64,000 nucleotides of DNA. Source: Mesorhizobium sp. (GTDB taxonomy: Bacteria; Pseudomonadota; Alphaproteobacteria; Rhizobiales; Rhizobiaceae). Both the position numbers and the translations under genes were made by a program. Where the stretch lies: the NCBI GenBank assembly GCA_004020315.1, contig SAQG01000008.1:114313-178312 (forward strand), given 5' to 3'. The stretch's first letter is position 1, and each line of letters opens with the position of its first letter. Below the pieces are notes generated by a model. It did not search any database. It had not been told where the DNA came from and was given only the letters and a program-made list of their open reading frames with translations. Of this stretch, positions 45,539 through 55,719 are shown one piece after another.

Positions 45539-46563
45539 GCTGCGCTCCGCAGGTTCATTGGCTCGGCAGCGCTTGAAAACACCTCGCGCAACGCGGCAAT
45601 GACGCGGACGGGCTCAAAGGTGGTGAGGATGGCCTTTCGCTGCTCATCAAAGATGCCAGCGGCGTGGCGGTCGAGATACCAGCCAAGATGTTTGCGCGCC
45701 TGGCGCACGCCGCTTTCGATGCCGTAGAGCGTTAGCATGTCCTCGTAGTGAGCAACGACGTAGTCGGCCAGCGCTTGCGGGCTTTCGGGCACGCCCGGCG
45801 TCGCCTCTTTTGCCGCGACTGTCGCGATGCTGCCTGCCATCCAGGGTGCGCCGTAGTGCGCGCGGCCGATCATCACCGCGTCGGCGCCTGACTGGTCGAG
45901 GATCATAGCTGCCTCCGCCGGCGAGCCGACATCGCCATTGGCAACGACCGGGATCGATACAGCCTGCTTTATGGGTGCGATGGCGCGCCAGTCGGCCTTG
46001 CCCTGGTAGAACTGGCAGCGCGTGCGGCCATGCACCGTCACCATCTGGACGCCCGCCTGCTCGGCGCGGCGGGCCAGTATCGGCGCGTTGAGCGCGCTTT
46101 CGTCCCAGCCGAGCCGCATCTTGACCGTGACCGGCACCTCGACGGCGCCGACCACCGCCTCGATCAGCGACAGAGCGTGATCGAGGTCGCGCATCAGCGC
46201 CGAACCGGCATAGCCGCCCGTCACCTTCTTGGCCGGGCAGCCCATATTGATGTCGATGATGTCGGCGCCCTCGCCCGCCGCGATTCGCGCGCCCTCTGCC
46301 ATATGCGCCGCCTCACGGCCGGCAAGCTGGACCATGTGCACAGGCAGCCCGGAATGTCGGATGCGCAGGCCGCAACCGGCTCTGCCCTTGGCAAGCTCGC
46401 CGCTCGCCACCATCTCGGACACCACCAACCCGGCGCCATGCGCATAGGCACGCTGCCGGAACGGCTCATCGGTTATGCCCGACATGGGCGCGAGGAAGGC
46501 GCGATTGCGGATTCTCACACGACCCAAGTCAAGCGCAGAAGCCAATTTGGTCAGGTCAAGCAT
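45535..46563 (-). CDS. dusB: tRNA-dihydrouridine synthase DusB (NifR3)
   Basis: A 342-residue FMN TIM-barrel enzyme from the ATG at 46563 ([20 protein letters not shown]); the frame is open upstream to 46626 but without family-like sequence. Motifs: [20 protein letters not shown], the catalytic cysteine in [20 protein letters not shown] near residue 97 and [18 protein letters not shown] near 165. It reduces uridines in the tRNA D-loop. It is the historical nifR3, first gene of the ntrBC operon in rhizobia and other alphaproteobacteria. Confidence 0.95.
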   Translation of the reverse strand: MLDLTKLASALDLGRVRIRNRAFLAPMSGITDEPFRQRAYAHGAGLVVSEMVASGELAKGRAGCGLRIRHSGLPVHMVQLAGREAAHMAEGARIAAGEGADIIDINMGCPAKKVTGGYAGSALMRDLDHALSLIEAVVGAVEVPVTVKMRLGWDESALNAPILARRAEQAGVQMVTVHGRTRCQFYQGKADWRAIAPIKQAVSIPVVANGDVGSPAEAAMILDQSGADAVMIGRAHYGAPWMAGSIATVAAKEATPGVPESPQALADYVVAHYEDMLTLYGIESGVRQARKHLGWYLDRHAAGIFDEQRKAILTTFEPVRVIAALREVFSSAAEPMNLRSAA

Positions 46564-46737
46564 GCACAAAAACCAAGCATATTTAATTGCTGCACATTCT
46601 CTAGCCAGAATGGCAGCAATGTGCAACGCGCAATGACGTCACATTAAGGCGCATTTGGGAAAAATGCTGGCCTTCGGCCTTAGCCGCGCCCCAAAGCGCC
46701 GGATCCTTGGCAAGGAACGTTTTGGCACTTTGCATCT

Positions 46738-46785
46738 GCGCATGATCCCTTCCGAAAAGCGATTCCACTTTTCGGGATCATGCGC
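46738..46785. repeat. Rhizobial REP palindrome, copy e
   Basis: A 48-bp palindrome with arms gcgcatgatccc and gggatcatgcgc around ttccgaaaagcgattccactttt. It lies in the dusB/ispDF divergent intergenic region, ending 14 bp before the ispDF start, so it may form part of the leader of the ispDF mRNA. Confidence 0.75.
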
Positions 46786-46798
46786 TAAGCGTCTCGGC

Positions 46799-48028
46799 AT
46801 GACAGATGCACGTGAAAAGCAAGCTTTGGCTGCGGACGACAAGGTTGCCGTGGTTATTGTCGCCGCCGGCCGCGGCGCGCGCGCTGGTCAGGCCGACGGA
46901 CCGAAGCAATACCAAAGGATCGGTGGCCGTGCCGTCATCGCGCGCACATTGGACGTGTTTTTGACGCACCCAAGAATCGGTCCTGTCGTCGTCGCCATTC
47001 ATGCCGACGATAGCGCGCTTTTTCGCAGCGCCGCCGGCGCCAACGCCGATCGGGTCGTCACGGTGACCGGTGGCGCGTCCAGGCAGGACTCCGTTCGGCT
47101 CGGGCTGCTTGCACTGAGAGACCATGCACCGAGCCAGGTTCTGGTCCATGATGCCGTTCGCCCGTTCGTCGACGCAGAATTGATAGACCGTACGATCGCC
47201 GCCATCGGCGAGCGCCAGGGAGCGCTGCCTACCCTGCCCGTCGCTGACACGCTGAAACGTGAATCGGCTGCCGGCGTGATCGGCGAGACGATTTCCAGGA
47301 ACGGGCTTCATGCCGCACAGACGCCGCAGGGCTTTCCGTTCTGGCCGATCCTGGCTGCCCACGAAAAGGCCTATCATCTAGGCAAGGCTGACTTCACCGA
47401 CGATGCCGCGATTGCCGAATGGGCGCATATTCCGGTGAAAATCGTTCCGGGCTCGCCGGACAATGTCAAACTCACCTGGGCAAGAGATATCTCGATGGCG
47501 GATCAGCGGCTTTCTGGCGAACGGCCGCGCTTTCCGGACAGCCGCACCGGCAATGGCTATGACGTTCATGCCTTCGAGCCCGGCGATCATGTCATGCTGT
47601 GCGGCGTCTCCATCCCGCACGACAAGAAACTGTCCGGCCATTCGGACGCCGATGTCGGCCTGCACGCACTGACCGACGCGCTGCTCGCCACCTGTGGCGC
47701 CGGTGACATCGGCACGCATTTCCCGCCGTCGGATCCGCAATGGAAAGGTGTGGCCTCGCGGATCTTCGTCGAACATGCGGCAAAATTGGTCCGCGCGCGC
47801 GGCGGGCGCATCGCCAATGCCGACATCACGCTGATCTGCGAGGCGCCACGCGTCGGCCCACATCGCCAAGCAATGACCGAAACCCTTTCGGCAATGCTGG
47901 GGATTTCCCCAGACCGTGTCTCGATCAAGGCGACAACCAACGAAAAGCTCGGCTTTATCGGCCGCGAGGAAGGCATAGCCGCCATCGCGACCGCCAGTGT
48001 CGTGTTTCCAGGGGATGTCCCCGAATGA
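46799..48028 (+). CDS. ispDF: Bifunctional IspD/IspF enzyme of the MEP isoprenoid pathway
   Basis: A 409-residue fusion from the ATG at 46799; the open frame upstream is only the REP element. The IspD part (residues ~14-240) has [15 protein letters not shown] and [10 protein letters not shown] and makes CDP-methylerythritol. The IspF part (residues ~245-405) has [15 protein letters not shown] with metal ligands Asp and His, [16 protein letters not shown] and [14 protein letters not shown], and forms the cyclodiphosphate. The fused form is usual in alphaproteobacteria. It overlaps cinA by 4 bp (ATGA). Confidence 0.97.
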   Translation: MTDAREKQALAADDKVAVVIVAAGRGARAGQADGPKQYQRIGGRAVIARTLDVFLTHPRIGPVVVAIHADDSALFRSAAGANADRVVTVTGGASRQDSVRLGLLALRDHAPSQVLVHDAVRPFVDAELIDRTIAAIGERQGALPTLPVADTLKRESAAGVIGETISRNGLHAAQTPQGFPFWPILAAHEKAYHLGKADFTDDAAIAEWAHIPVKIVPGSPDNVKLTWARDISMADQRLSGERPRFPDSRTGNGYDVHAFEPGDHVMLCGVSIPHDKKLSGHSDADVGLHALTDALLATCGAGDIGTHFPPSDPQWKGVASRIFVEHAAKLVRARGGRIANADITLICEAPRVGPHRQAMTETLSAMLGISPDRVSIKATTNEKLGFIGREEGIAAIATASVVFPGDVPE

Positions 48029-48534
48029 GCAACAGCGATCTCGCAGATGCCCTGCTTCAAGCCTGCCAGCAGCGCGGCATCATGCTGGCGACGGCCGAGA
48101 GCTGCACCGGCGGCATGATCATCGCCGCCCTGACCGACATCGCCGGCTCTTCCACGGTGGTCGATCGAGGTTTCATCACCTACTCCAACGAGGCCAAGAC
48201 GGAGATGCTCGGCGTTTCCGCTGCCACGCTTGAGGCGCACGGCGCGGTCTCGCGGGAAACGGCAGTCGAGATGGCGGCCGGCGCCTTGGCCCATTCGCGC
48301 GCCGGACTCACCCTTGCGGTGACCGGCATTGCCGGTCCGGGCGGCGGCTCGGCGGAAAAGCCCGTCGGCCTGGTCTGGTTCGGTATCGCCTTGACTGGCC
48401 GGCCGGTCGTCAGCGAATGCCAGTTGTTCGCCGACAAAGGCCGCAATTTCATCCGCCAGGAGACAGTCAGGCATGCGCTTGAACTGGGCTTGCGCGCGCT
48501 CGCCGCGGATCAGGCTGCCGGCGCTGCGCCATAG
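48025..48534 (+). CDS. CinA C-terminal domain protein (nicotinamide-nucleotide amidase type)
   Basis: A 169-residue protein consisting only of the CinA C-terminal domain. Motifs: [20 protein letters not shown] near residue 20 (the SCTGG catalytic region), [20 protein letters not shown] and [20 protein letters not shown]. Single-domain members (PncC, YgaD) deamidate NMN to NaMN in pyridine nucleotide salvage. It starts inside the ispDF stop. Its last 25 bp overlap the convergent SRPBCC/RatA-like gene. Confidence 0.93.
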   Translation: MSNSDLADALLQACQQRGIMLATAESCTGGMIIAALTDIAGSSTVVDRGFITYSNEAKTEMLGVSAATLEAHGAVSRETAVEMAAGALAHSRAGLTLAVTGIAGPGGGSAEKPVGLVWFGIALTGRPVVSECQLFADKGRNFIRQETVRHALELGLRALAADQAAGAAP

Positions 48535-48968
48535 ATCACGTCAGCGCGCTTCTCGAACGCCTCGGAAAACATGCGGAAGGCGCGATCGAACATCGCTCCC
48601 ATCACCGCACCCAGGATGCGGCTCTTGAATTCGTAGTCGATGAAGAAGCAGACATTGCAACCGCCGGCGGCCGGCTCGAAACGCCATACATTGCTCAGAT
48701 ATTTGAACGGACCGTCGATGTATTTGACGTCGATGGCGTCCTCGTCAGGCTTTAGCAGTACCTGCGTGGTGAAGGTCTCGCGGATCGCCTTGTAGCCAAT
48801 GCTCATGTCGGCGATGAGCAGGGTGCGTCCGTCGCGTTCCTTGCGCGAGCGAACCGTCAGCGCCTCGCAAAGCGGCAGGAATTGCGGATAGGATTCGACA
48901 TCGGCGACCAGAGCGAACATCTGTTCCGGCGTATGCGAAACGCGGCGGTGGGCTTCGAATTGTGGCAT
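48510..48968 (-). CDS. RatA/COQ10-like SRPBCC protein
   Basis: A 152-residue START-fold protein. The N terminus RRVSHTPEQMFALVADVESY and then PQFLPLCEALTV is the standard COQ10/RatA opening, and the C-terminal helix is LGAVMGAMFDRAFRMFSEAF. In alphaproteobacteria such proteins are usually regarded as coenzyme Q-binding chaperones, while the E. coli homologue RatA has been described as inhibiting 70S ribosome assembly. Nothing here decides between the two. It follows lipA by 12 bp on the same strand and overlaps cinA convergently by 25 bp. Confidence 0.9.
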   Translation of the reverse strand: MPQFEAHRRVSHTPEQMFALVADVESYPQFLPLCEALTVRSRKERDGRTLLIADMSIGYKAIRETFTTQVLLKPDEDAIDVKYIDGPFKYLSNVWRFEPAAGGCNVCFFIDYEFKSRILGAVMGAMFDRAFRMFSEAFEKRADVIYGAAPAA

Positions 48969-48980
48969 GAAACCAGTGTG

Positions 48981-49946
48981 TTAGGCGGACTTCCTGAGAA
49001 ACGCTTCCCGCGCCGCGCGCAGCTTGGCGAAATCGTCGCCGGCGTGATGCGACGAACGCGTCAGCGGGCTCGATGCCACCAGCAGGAAGCCCTTGGTCTT
49101 GCCGATCGTCTCGAAGGACTTGAATTCCTCCGGTGTGACGAAACGGATCACCGGATGGTGCTTTTTCGATGGCTGCAGATACTGACCGATGGTCATGAAG
49201 TCGACATTGGCCGAACGCAGATCGTCCATCAATTGCAGGATCTCGTTCCGCTCCTCGCCCAGGCCAACCATGATGCCGGATTTGGTGAAGATCGACGGAT
49301 CGAGTTCCTTGACCCGCTGCAGGAGCCTGATCGAATGGAAATAGCGCGCGCCTGGCCGGACCGTCAGATAGTTCGACGGCACGGTCTCCAGATTGTGGTT
49401 GAACACATGAGGCTTCGCCGCCACCACGATCTCCAGAGCGCCTTCCTTGCGCAGGAAGTCGGGCGTCAGGATTTCGATCGTCGTCGAAGGCGTTGCCGCC
49501 CTGATGGCGCGGATGACCTCGGCAAAGTGCTGAGCTCCGCCATCGGAAAGATCGTCGCGGTCGACTGAGGTGATGACGACATGGGTCAGACCCATTTGCT
49601 TGACGGCGTGGGCGATGCGCGCCGGTTCATCGGGATCAAGCGCGGTCGGAATGCCGGTGGCGACGTTGCAGAAGGCACAGGCGCGCGTGCAGATCTCGCC
49701 CATGATCATGAAGGTGGCGTGCTTCTTCTCCCAGCACTCACCGATATTGGGGCAACCGGCCTCTTCGCACACCGTCACCAGTCTGTGCGACTTCACGATC
49801 TCGCGCGTCTCGGCATAGCCTTTCGACATCGGCGCCTTGACGCGGATCCAATCGGGCTTGCGCAGCACATCCTGGTCAGGCTTGTGCGCCTTTTCAGGAT
49901 GCCGCAGGCGCGGCGCATTGGCGATCGTGTCGAGGACGGTGACCAT
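48981..49946 (-). CDS. lipA: Lipoyl synthase
   Basis: A 321-residue radical-SAM enzyme. The auxiliary iron-sulfur cluster cysteines are [12 protein letters not shown] near residue 57, and the radical-SAM motif is [13 protein letters not shown] near residue 83. The C terminus carries [11 protein letters not shown] and [15 protein letters not shown], the latter with the conserved RSSxxA motif that holds the auxiliary-cluster serine. It inserts sulfur into octanoyl groups on lipoyl domains, which here belong to PdhB and PdhC nearby. It is transcribed in the same direction as the pdh genes, upstream of the RatA-like gene. Confidence 0.97.
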   Translation of the reverse strand: MVTVLDTIANAPRLRHPEKAHKPDQDVLRKPDWIRVKAPMSKGYAETREIVKSHRLVTVCEEAGCPNIGECWEKKHATFMIMGEICTRACAFCNVATGIPTALDPDEPARIAHAVKQMGLTHVVITSVDRDDLSDGGAQHFAEVIRAIRAATPSTTIEILTPDFLRKEGALEIVVAAKPHVFNHNLETVPSNYLTVRPGARYFHSIRLLQRVKELDPSIFTKSGIMVGLGEERNEILQLMDDLRSANVDFMTIGQYLQPSKKHHPVIRFVTPEEFKSFETIGKTKGFLLVASSPLTRSSHHAGDDFAKLRAAREAFLRKSA

Positions 49947-50020
49947 CAGAAATCCAGTTCATTCGCGATCGCCTTTCAGCGTTCGCTTTCACAAGTCATC
50001 TAGGACTTTTCGCTACAAAG

Positions 50021-50059
50021 AAAAAGGCCGCGGCGGCGCATGCCGCCACAGCCGTTTTT
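50021..50059 (-). terminator. Rho-independent terminator after the GlsB-like gene
   Basis: On the reverse strand ggc-tgt-ggcggc / gccgcc-gcg-gcc forms a stem with a 4-nt loop and one internal mismatch block, then TTTTT. On the forward strand the same hairpin is also followed by GTTTTT, so it may act both ways. Confidence 0.7.
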
Positions 50060-50079
50060 GCATGGCAAGAGTTCAGCAA

Positions 50080-50337
50080 CTAACGGCGCACCATACGCCC
50101 TACCCAGATCAGCAGGCAGGCTCCAATGAAACCGGTGATCAGATAGGCGATCCAGCCGACGCCGAAGGCGCCAATGTTGAGCGCCTGCAAGATGGCATTC
50201 AGCACGATCGCGCCGACGATGCCAAGAACGATGTTCATCAAGATTCCCATGTTGCTTTTCATGAACATCTCGGCAAGCCACCCCGCCAAACCGCCGATGA
50301 TGATGGCTGCGATCCAGCCCACGCCATTCACGTCCAT
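50080..50337 (-). CDS. GlsB/YeaQ/YmgE family stress-response membrane protein
   Basis: An 85-residue protein with three hydrophobic segments: VGWIAAIIIGGLAGWLAEMF, MGILMNIVLGIVGAIVLNAI and VGWIAYLITGFIGACLLIWV. The glycine-rich pattern and length match the transglycosylase-associated (YeaQ/GlsB) family. These inner-membrane proteins are induced in stationary phase or general stress in several bacteria; their molecular role is unclear. It follows lpdA by 96 bp on the same strand and has its own terminator. Confidence 0.92.
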   Translation of the reverse strand: MDVNGVGWIAAIIIGGLAGWLAEMFMKSNMGILMNIVLGIVGAIVLNAILQALNIGAFGVGWIAYLITGFIGACLLIWVGRMVRR

Positions 50338-50433
50338 ATGCCTTGTCCTTGTGCGATGAATGCATCCGGAAACGAATTACCTTGCCGTTGAGTTCCTTGG
50401 CTCTCACGTGTCGAGTCTCACACGGCCAATTTA

Positions 50434-51897
50434 TCACGCGTTCAGTGCACGGCCATAGGCGTCGAGAACGCTTTCCTTCATCATCTCCGACAGCGTCGGA
50501 TGCGGGAAGATCGTGTGCATCAGCTCTTCCTCGGTGGTCTCCAAGTTCATCGCCACGACAAAACCCTGGATCAGCTCGGTCACTTCGGCGCCAACCATAT
50601 GCGCGCCGAGCAACTGCCCGGTCTTCTTGTCGAAGATGGTCTTGACGAAACCCTGGTCCTCGCCGAGCGCGATGGCCTTGCCGTTGGCGGCGAACTGAAA
50701 GCGGCCGACGCGGATGTCCATGCCCTCGGCCTTGGCTTTGGCTTCGGTCAACCCGACAGAGGCAACCTGCGGGTTGCAATAGGTGCAGCCCGGAATCTTC
50801 AGCTTGTCAGTGGCGTGGACGCCGGGGAAATTGGCAATTTTTTCGACGCAGACGACGCCCTCATGCTCGGCCTTGTGGGCGAGCATCGGCGGGCCGGCAA
50901 CGTCGCCGATGGCATAGATGCCGGGCACATTGGTGTTGCCGTAACCGTCGACGACGACGCAGCCGCGCTCGGTCTTCACGCCGAGCGCTTCGAGGCCGAG
51001 ATTCTCGATGTTGCCCTGCACGCCAACGGCCGAGATCATCCGGTCGGCGGTGATCTTCTCAACCTTGCCGTCCTTCATCTCGACATGCGCGGTTACCGAG
51101 TTCGCACCCTTATCGACCTTGGTGACCTTGGCCTCGAGGATGATCTTCATGCCTTGCTTCTCGAACTGCTTTTGCGCGAACTTCGAGACCTCTGCGTCCT
51201 CGACCGGCATCACCGCCGGCAACAACTCGACCACCGTTACCTCCGCGCCCATGGTGCGGTAGAATGAGGCGAATTCGATGCCGATCGCGCCCGAACCCAT
51301 CACCATCAGCGATTTCGGCATCTCCTTCGGCACCATCGCTTCAAAATAGGTCCAGATCAGCTTGCCGTCGGGCTCGATGCCGGGCAGCGCCCGCGGCCTG
51401 GCGCCGGTCGCCAGGATGATGTGCTTGGCAGTATAAGTGCCCTCACCCTTGACGCCCTTGGGCGCCGGCGGCTGCGGCTCCATCGGCTTCTTCGACGATT
51501 TCGACACGACGATCTCGCCCGGTTTATCGCCGGAAGCCGCCTTGGACAGCTTGGCTTCGCCCCAGATGACGTCGACCTTGTTCTTCTTCATCAGGAAGGC
51601 GACGCCGCCGTTCAGCCGCAGCGAGACCTTTCGCGAGCGGTCGACCACGGCAGCGGTGTCGACGCTGATCTTGCCGTCGATCTTCAAGCCGTAGTCCTTC
51701 AGATGATCCGAATAGTGCATGATCTCGGCCGAACGCAGCAGCGCCTTGGTCGGGATGCAACCCCAGTTGAGGCAGATGCCGCCGAGATGCTCGCGCTCGA
51801 CGATCGCTGTCTTGAAGCCGAGTTGGGCGGAGCGCACCGCCGTGACATAGCCGCCGGGGCCGGAGCCGATGATGATGACGTCGTAGTTCTCAGCCAT
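50434..51897 (-). CDS. lpdA: Dihydrolipoyl dehydrogenase (E3)
   Basis: A 487-residue flavoprotein. FAD-binding GxGxxG at residues 10-15 (IIGSGPGGYVTAVRSAQLG); redox-active disulfide in GGICLNWGCIPTKALLRSAE near residues 42-47; NAD site VMGSGAIGIEFASFYRTMGA near residue 200; C-terminal interface with HTIFPHPTLSEMMKES, including the catalytic histidine. It reoxidises dihydrolipoyl groups of PdhC and PdhB using NAD. Two small genes and pdhC lie upstream on the same strand. An insert of about 25 residues (SSKKPMEPQPPAPKGVKGEG) is longer than in many E3 enzymes. Confidence 0.96.
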   Translation of the reverse strand: MAENYDVIIIGSGPGGYVTAVRSAQLGFKTAIVEREHLGGICLNWGCIPTKALLRSAEIMHYSDHLKDYGLKIDGKISVDTAAVVDRSRKVSLRLNGGVAFLMKKNKVDVIWGEAKLSKAASGDKPGEIVVSKSSKKPMEPQPPAPKGVKGEGTYTAKHIILATGARPRALPGIEPDGKLIWTYFEAMVPKEMPKSLMVMGSGAIGIEFASFYRTMGAEVTVVELLPAVMPVEDAEVSKFAQKQFEKQGMKIILEAKVTKVDKGANSVTAHVEMKDGKVEKITADRMISAVGVQGNIENLGLEALGVKTERGCVVVDGYGNTNVPGIYAIGDVAGPPMLAHKAEHEGVVCVEKIANFPGVHATDKLKIPGCTYCNPQVASVGLTEAKAKAEGMDIRVGRFQFAANGKAIALGEDQGFVKTIFDKKTGQLLGAHMVGAEVTELIQGFVVAMNLETTEEELMHTIFPHPTLSEMMKESVLDAYGRALNA

Positions 51898-51906
51898 TTG
51901 TGGTCC

Positions 51907-52122
51907 TTATTGAAGCGAGGCTTCACCGAAAGAAGGCTTCGGTATCGAAATTGGCTCGTACCTCAGTATTGAAGGCGCGAAAGCTGGCTCGTGCATCAGT
52001 ATCGAAACGGCGTCGGATACCCAGAGCCCCAGAAATGCGGAACCTGCAAGAAGCCGACTTCGACGGCCTTGCCAATGCACAGCCAACCAAAGGCCAATGA
52101 TCAGACTTGCATCGACTATCAT
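51907..52122 (-). CDS. Small two-helix membrane protein in the pdh operon
   Basis: A 71-residue protein. Its ATG overlaps the upstream SGNH hydrolase stop (ATGA), so translation should be coupled, and it ends 9 bp before lpdA. Two hydrophobic segments (DASLIIGLWLAVHW and LLAGSAFLGLWVSDAVSILM) are joined by a basic loop (QGRRSR). The tail holds an imperfect 11-residue duplication (ILMHEPAFAPS then ILRYEPISIPK), encoded by a 33-bp direct repeat. Family unknown. Confidence 0.6.
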   Translation of the reverse strand: MIVDASLIIGLWLAVHWQGRRSRLLAGSAFLGLWVSDAVSILMHEPAFAPSILRYEPISIPKPSFGEASLQ

Positions 52123-52757
52123 GTCGCTAACATCACGCGCACCAGCGGTGCCAGCGCTTCGCCAATGTTGCGCGTGTTTTCCGCATCAAGATGGACGCCG
52201 TCGAGCGGCGTGGTCGTGGCCACCGTGCCGGCATCGAAAAAGCCGCAGCCGGCCTCGTCGGCAAGGGCGGAATATTGCGGCGCCAGCCGCTTCGACGCTT
52301 CATCGCCGCCGGCGAACATCTCCTTGAATTCGGCGTTTTCCGTACGGCTGACCGCGGGCGGCGCGACGAGCAGGATCTGCGGCGCCGGCCAGTCGAACGG
52401 GTAGTCGTGGCCGCGCACGATATCGATCAGGCGCTGCATGCCTTGCTTGGCCGCCACCGGATTGCCGTGGATCCACGGCTTCATGTCGTTGGCGCCGAGC
52501 ATGATGATGATCAGGTCGATCGGCGCATGCGTCATCAGGATCGTCGGCAGCACTCTAGCGCCGTTACGGTCAGCGCCGGCCAGATGATCGTCGAAAGCCG
52601 TTGTGCGGCCGTTCAAGCCTTCGGCGATGACCTCGATACCGCCTCCCAACGTCGCCTGCAGCACACTCGGCCAGCGGTCCTTGAGCGGGTGGCGATCCAG
52701 ACTTGCCGCATCATAGCCCCAGGTCAGCGAGTCGCCGTAGCAAAGGACTGTTTTCAT
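52119..52757 (-). CDS. SGNH/GDSL hydrolase (arylesterase-like)
   Basis: A 212-residue hydrolase from the ATG at 52757 (MKTVLCYGDSLTWGYDAASL). The four SGNH blocks are visible: catalytic serine in GDSLTWG, glycine in GLNGRTT, asparagine in LGANDMK and the Asp-His pair in DGVHLDAEN. No signal peptide. Family members cleave acyl or aryl esters or act as acetyl-esterases; the substrate is unknown. It sits in the pdh operon with ATGA overlaps on both sides, a position which I recall as recurring in Rhizobiales between pdhC and lpdA. Confidence 0.9.
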   Translation of the reverse strand: MKTVLCYGDSLTWGYDAASLDRHPLKDRWPSVLQATLGGGIEVIAEGLNGRTTAFDDHLAGADRNGARVLPTILMTHAPIDLIIIMLGANDMKPWIHGNPVAAKQGMQRLIDIVRGHDYPFDWPAPQILLVAPPAVSRTENAEFKEMFAGGDEASKRLAPQYSALADEAGCGFFDAGTVATTTPLDGVHLDAENTRNIGEALAPLVRVMLAT

Positions 52758-52888
52758 GCGCTTGCCCCGCTCCTGCCAAAGCCCGCTTGTGCGCGCTTCA
52801 CCCGCCGACGCATGAACAGCCATTGCACGATGACCGTCACGATGCCGGGAAGGATGAAGGCAAAAAGGCTGGTGAAGAATTTCCGCAC
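52754..52888 (-). CDS. Very small membrane protein between pdhC and the SGNH hydrolase
   Basis: A 44-residue frame starting with GTG at 52888, with GGAAG about nine bases upstream, 14 bp after the pdhC stop. It ends with a TGA that overlaps the SGNH start (ATGA). The protein begins MRKFFTSLFAFILPGIVTVI, a single hydrophobic helix, and continues with a strongly basic tail (FMRRRVKRAQAGFGR). Too short for most gene callers, but spacing, coupling and composition are those of a real gene. The positive-inside rule would place the C terminus in the cytoplasm. Function unknown. Confidence 0.6.
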   Translation of the reverse strand: MRKFFTSLFAFILPGIVTVIVQWLFMRRRVKRAQAGFGRSGASA

Positions 52889-52902
52889 CGCCTTCTTCCT
52901 TT

Positions 52903-54255
52903 TTAGACCAGCATGCCCATTGGGTTTTCGATATTGCGTTTGAAGGCGACGAGCAGTTCAGCGCCGAGCGCGCCGTCGACGGCGCGGTGATCGGTCGACA
53001 GCGTCACCGACATGATGGTTGCAATCTTGATCTCACCGTTCTTGACCACCGCGCGCTCCTCGCCGGCGCCAACCGCCAGGATCGTCGCATGCGGCGGGTT
53101 GATGACGGCGGCAAAGTCCTTGACGCCGAACATGCCGAGATTGGACACCGCCGTGGTGCCGCCCTGATATTCTTCCGGCTTCAGCTTGCGGCTGCGGGCA
53201 CGGCTGGCAAGATCCTTCATCTCGTTGGAGATGACCGACAGCGTCTTTTCGTCGGCGCGCCGGATGATCGGCGTGATCAGCCCGCCAGGGATCGACACGG
53301 CGACGCCGACATCGGCATGCTTGTGCTTGACCATGGCGCTGTCGGTCCATGACGCATTGGCATCCGGCACCGCCATCAGCGCCATCGCCATCGCTTTGAT
53401 GACCATGTCGTTGACCGACAGCTTGTAGGCCGGCGCCTCACCCTTGTCGGTCTTCTTCACCGGGGCGGCCGCATTGATCTGCGTGCGCAGGGCCAGAAGC
53501 GCGTCAAGCTCGCAGTCGAGCGTCAGGTAGAAATGCGGGATGGTGGTCGTGGCCTCGACCAGCCGGCGCGCAATGGTCTTGCGCATGTTGTCATGCGGGA
53601 CAAGCTCGTAAGAGCCGTCGGCAAACAGTTTCAGCACCTGGTCGTCCGACATTGGCTTGGCTGCGGCCGCCGGAGCCGGAGCGCCGGCAGGTGCGGCTTT
53701 CGCGGCTGGTGCCGCCTTGGCGCCGCTGGAAATCGCTGCGTCCACATCGGCCTTGACCACGCGGCCATGCGGGCCGGAGCCGGTCACATCAGAGACATCG
53801 ACACCGGCTTCCCTGGCGATGCGCCGGGCAAGCGGCGAGGCGAAGATGCGCTCACCGTTTGCACGGCCGTTGCCGACCGGAGCCGGTGCGGCAGGTTCCG
53901 GCTTCGGCGCTTCGGGCTTTGGTGTTTCAGCTTTGGGGGCATCTGCTTTCGGAGCCTCGGCCTTTGCCGGCGCAGCGCCGTCACCGCTCTTCGCGGCAGC
54001 CGCCGCATCCTCGCCTTCGGCCGCGAGCACGGCGATCAGCGCATTGACCTTGACGCCTTCGGTGCCGGCCGGAACGACCAGCTTGGCCACCGTGCCCTCA
54101 TCGACGGCTTCGACTTCCATCGTCGCCTTGTCGGTCTCGATCTCGGCGATCACGTCGCCCGGCGAAACCTTGTCGCCCTCCTTGACCAGCCACTTGGAAA
54201 GATTGCCCTCTTCCATCGTGGGCGACAGGGCCGGCATGGTGATGTTGATCGGCAT
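52903..54255 (-). CDS. pdhC: Pyruvate dehydrogenase E2, dihydrolipoamide acetyltransferase
   Basis: A 450-residue E2. One lipoyl domain at residues 1-77 with the lipoylated lysine in [11 protein letters not shown]; an Ala/Pro/Lys-rich linker (residues ~80-130); the peripheral-subunit-binding domain FASPLARRIAREAGVDVSDV near residue 137; a second Ala/Pro linker; and the catalytic domain ending with the active-site STDHRAVDGALGAELL. It transfers acetyl groups from lipoamide to CoA and forms the core of the complex. Gene order pdhA-pdhB-pdhC with 15-18 bp gaps. Confidence 0.97.
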   Translation of the reverse strand: MPINITMPALSPTMEEGNLSKWLVKEGDKVSPGDVIAEIETDKATMEVEAVDEGTVAKLVVPAGTEGVKVNALIAVLAAEGEDAAAAAKSGDGAAPAKAEAPKADAPKAETPKPEAPKPEPAAPAPVGNGRANGERIFASPLARRIAREAGVDVSDVTGSGPHGRVVKADVDAAISSGAKAAPAAKAAPAGAPAPAAAAKPMSDDQVLKLFADGSYELVPHDNMRKTIARRLVEATTTIPHFYLTLDCELDALLALRTQINAAAPVKKTDKGEAPAYKLSVNDMVIKAMAMALMAVPDANASWTDSAMVKHKHADVGVAVSIPGGLITPIIRRADEKTLSVISNEMKDLASRARSRKLKPEEYQGGTTAVSNLGMFGVKDFAAVINPPHATILAVGAGEERAVVKNGEIKIATIMSVTLSTDHRAVDGALGAELLVAFKRNIENPMGMLV

Positions 54256-54273
54256 GTTGTCCTCCCGCCCTGC

Positions 54274-55704
<1,431 letters not shown>

Positions 55705-55719
55705 GTCCTTGCCCTCTCG

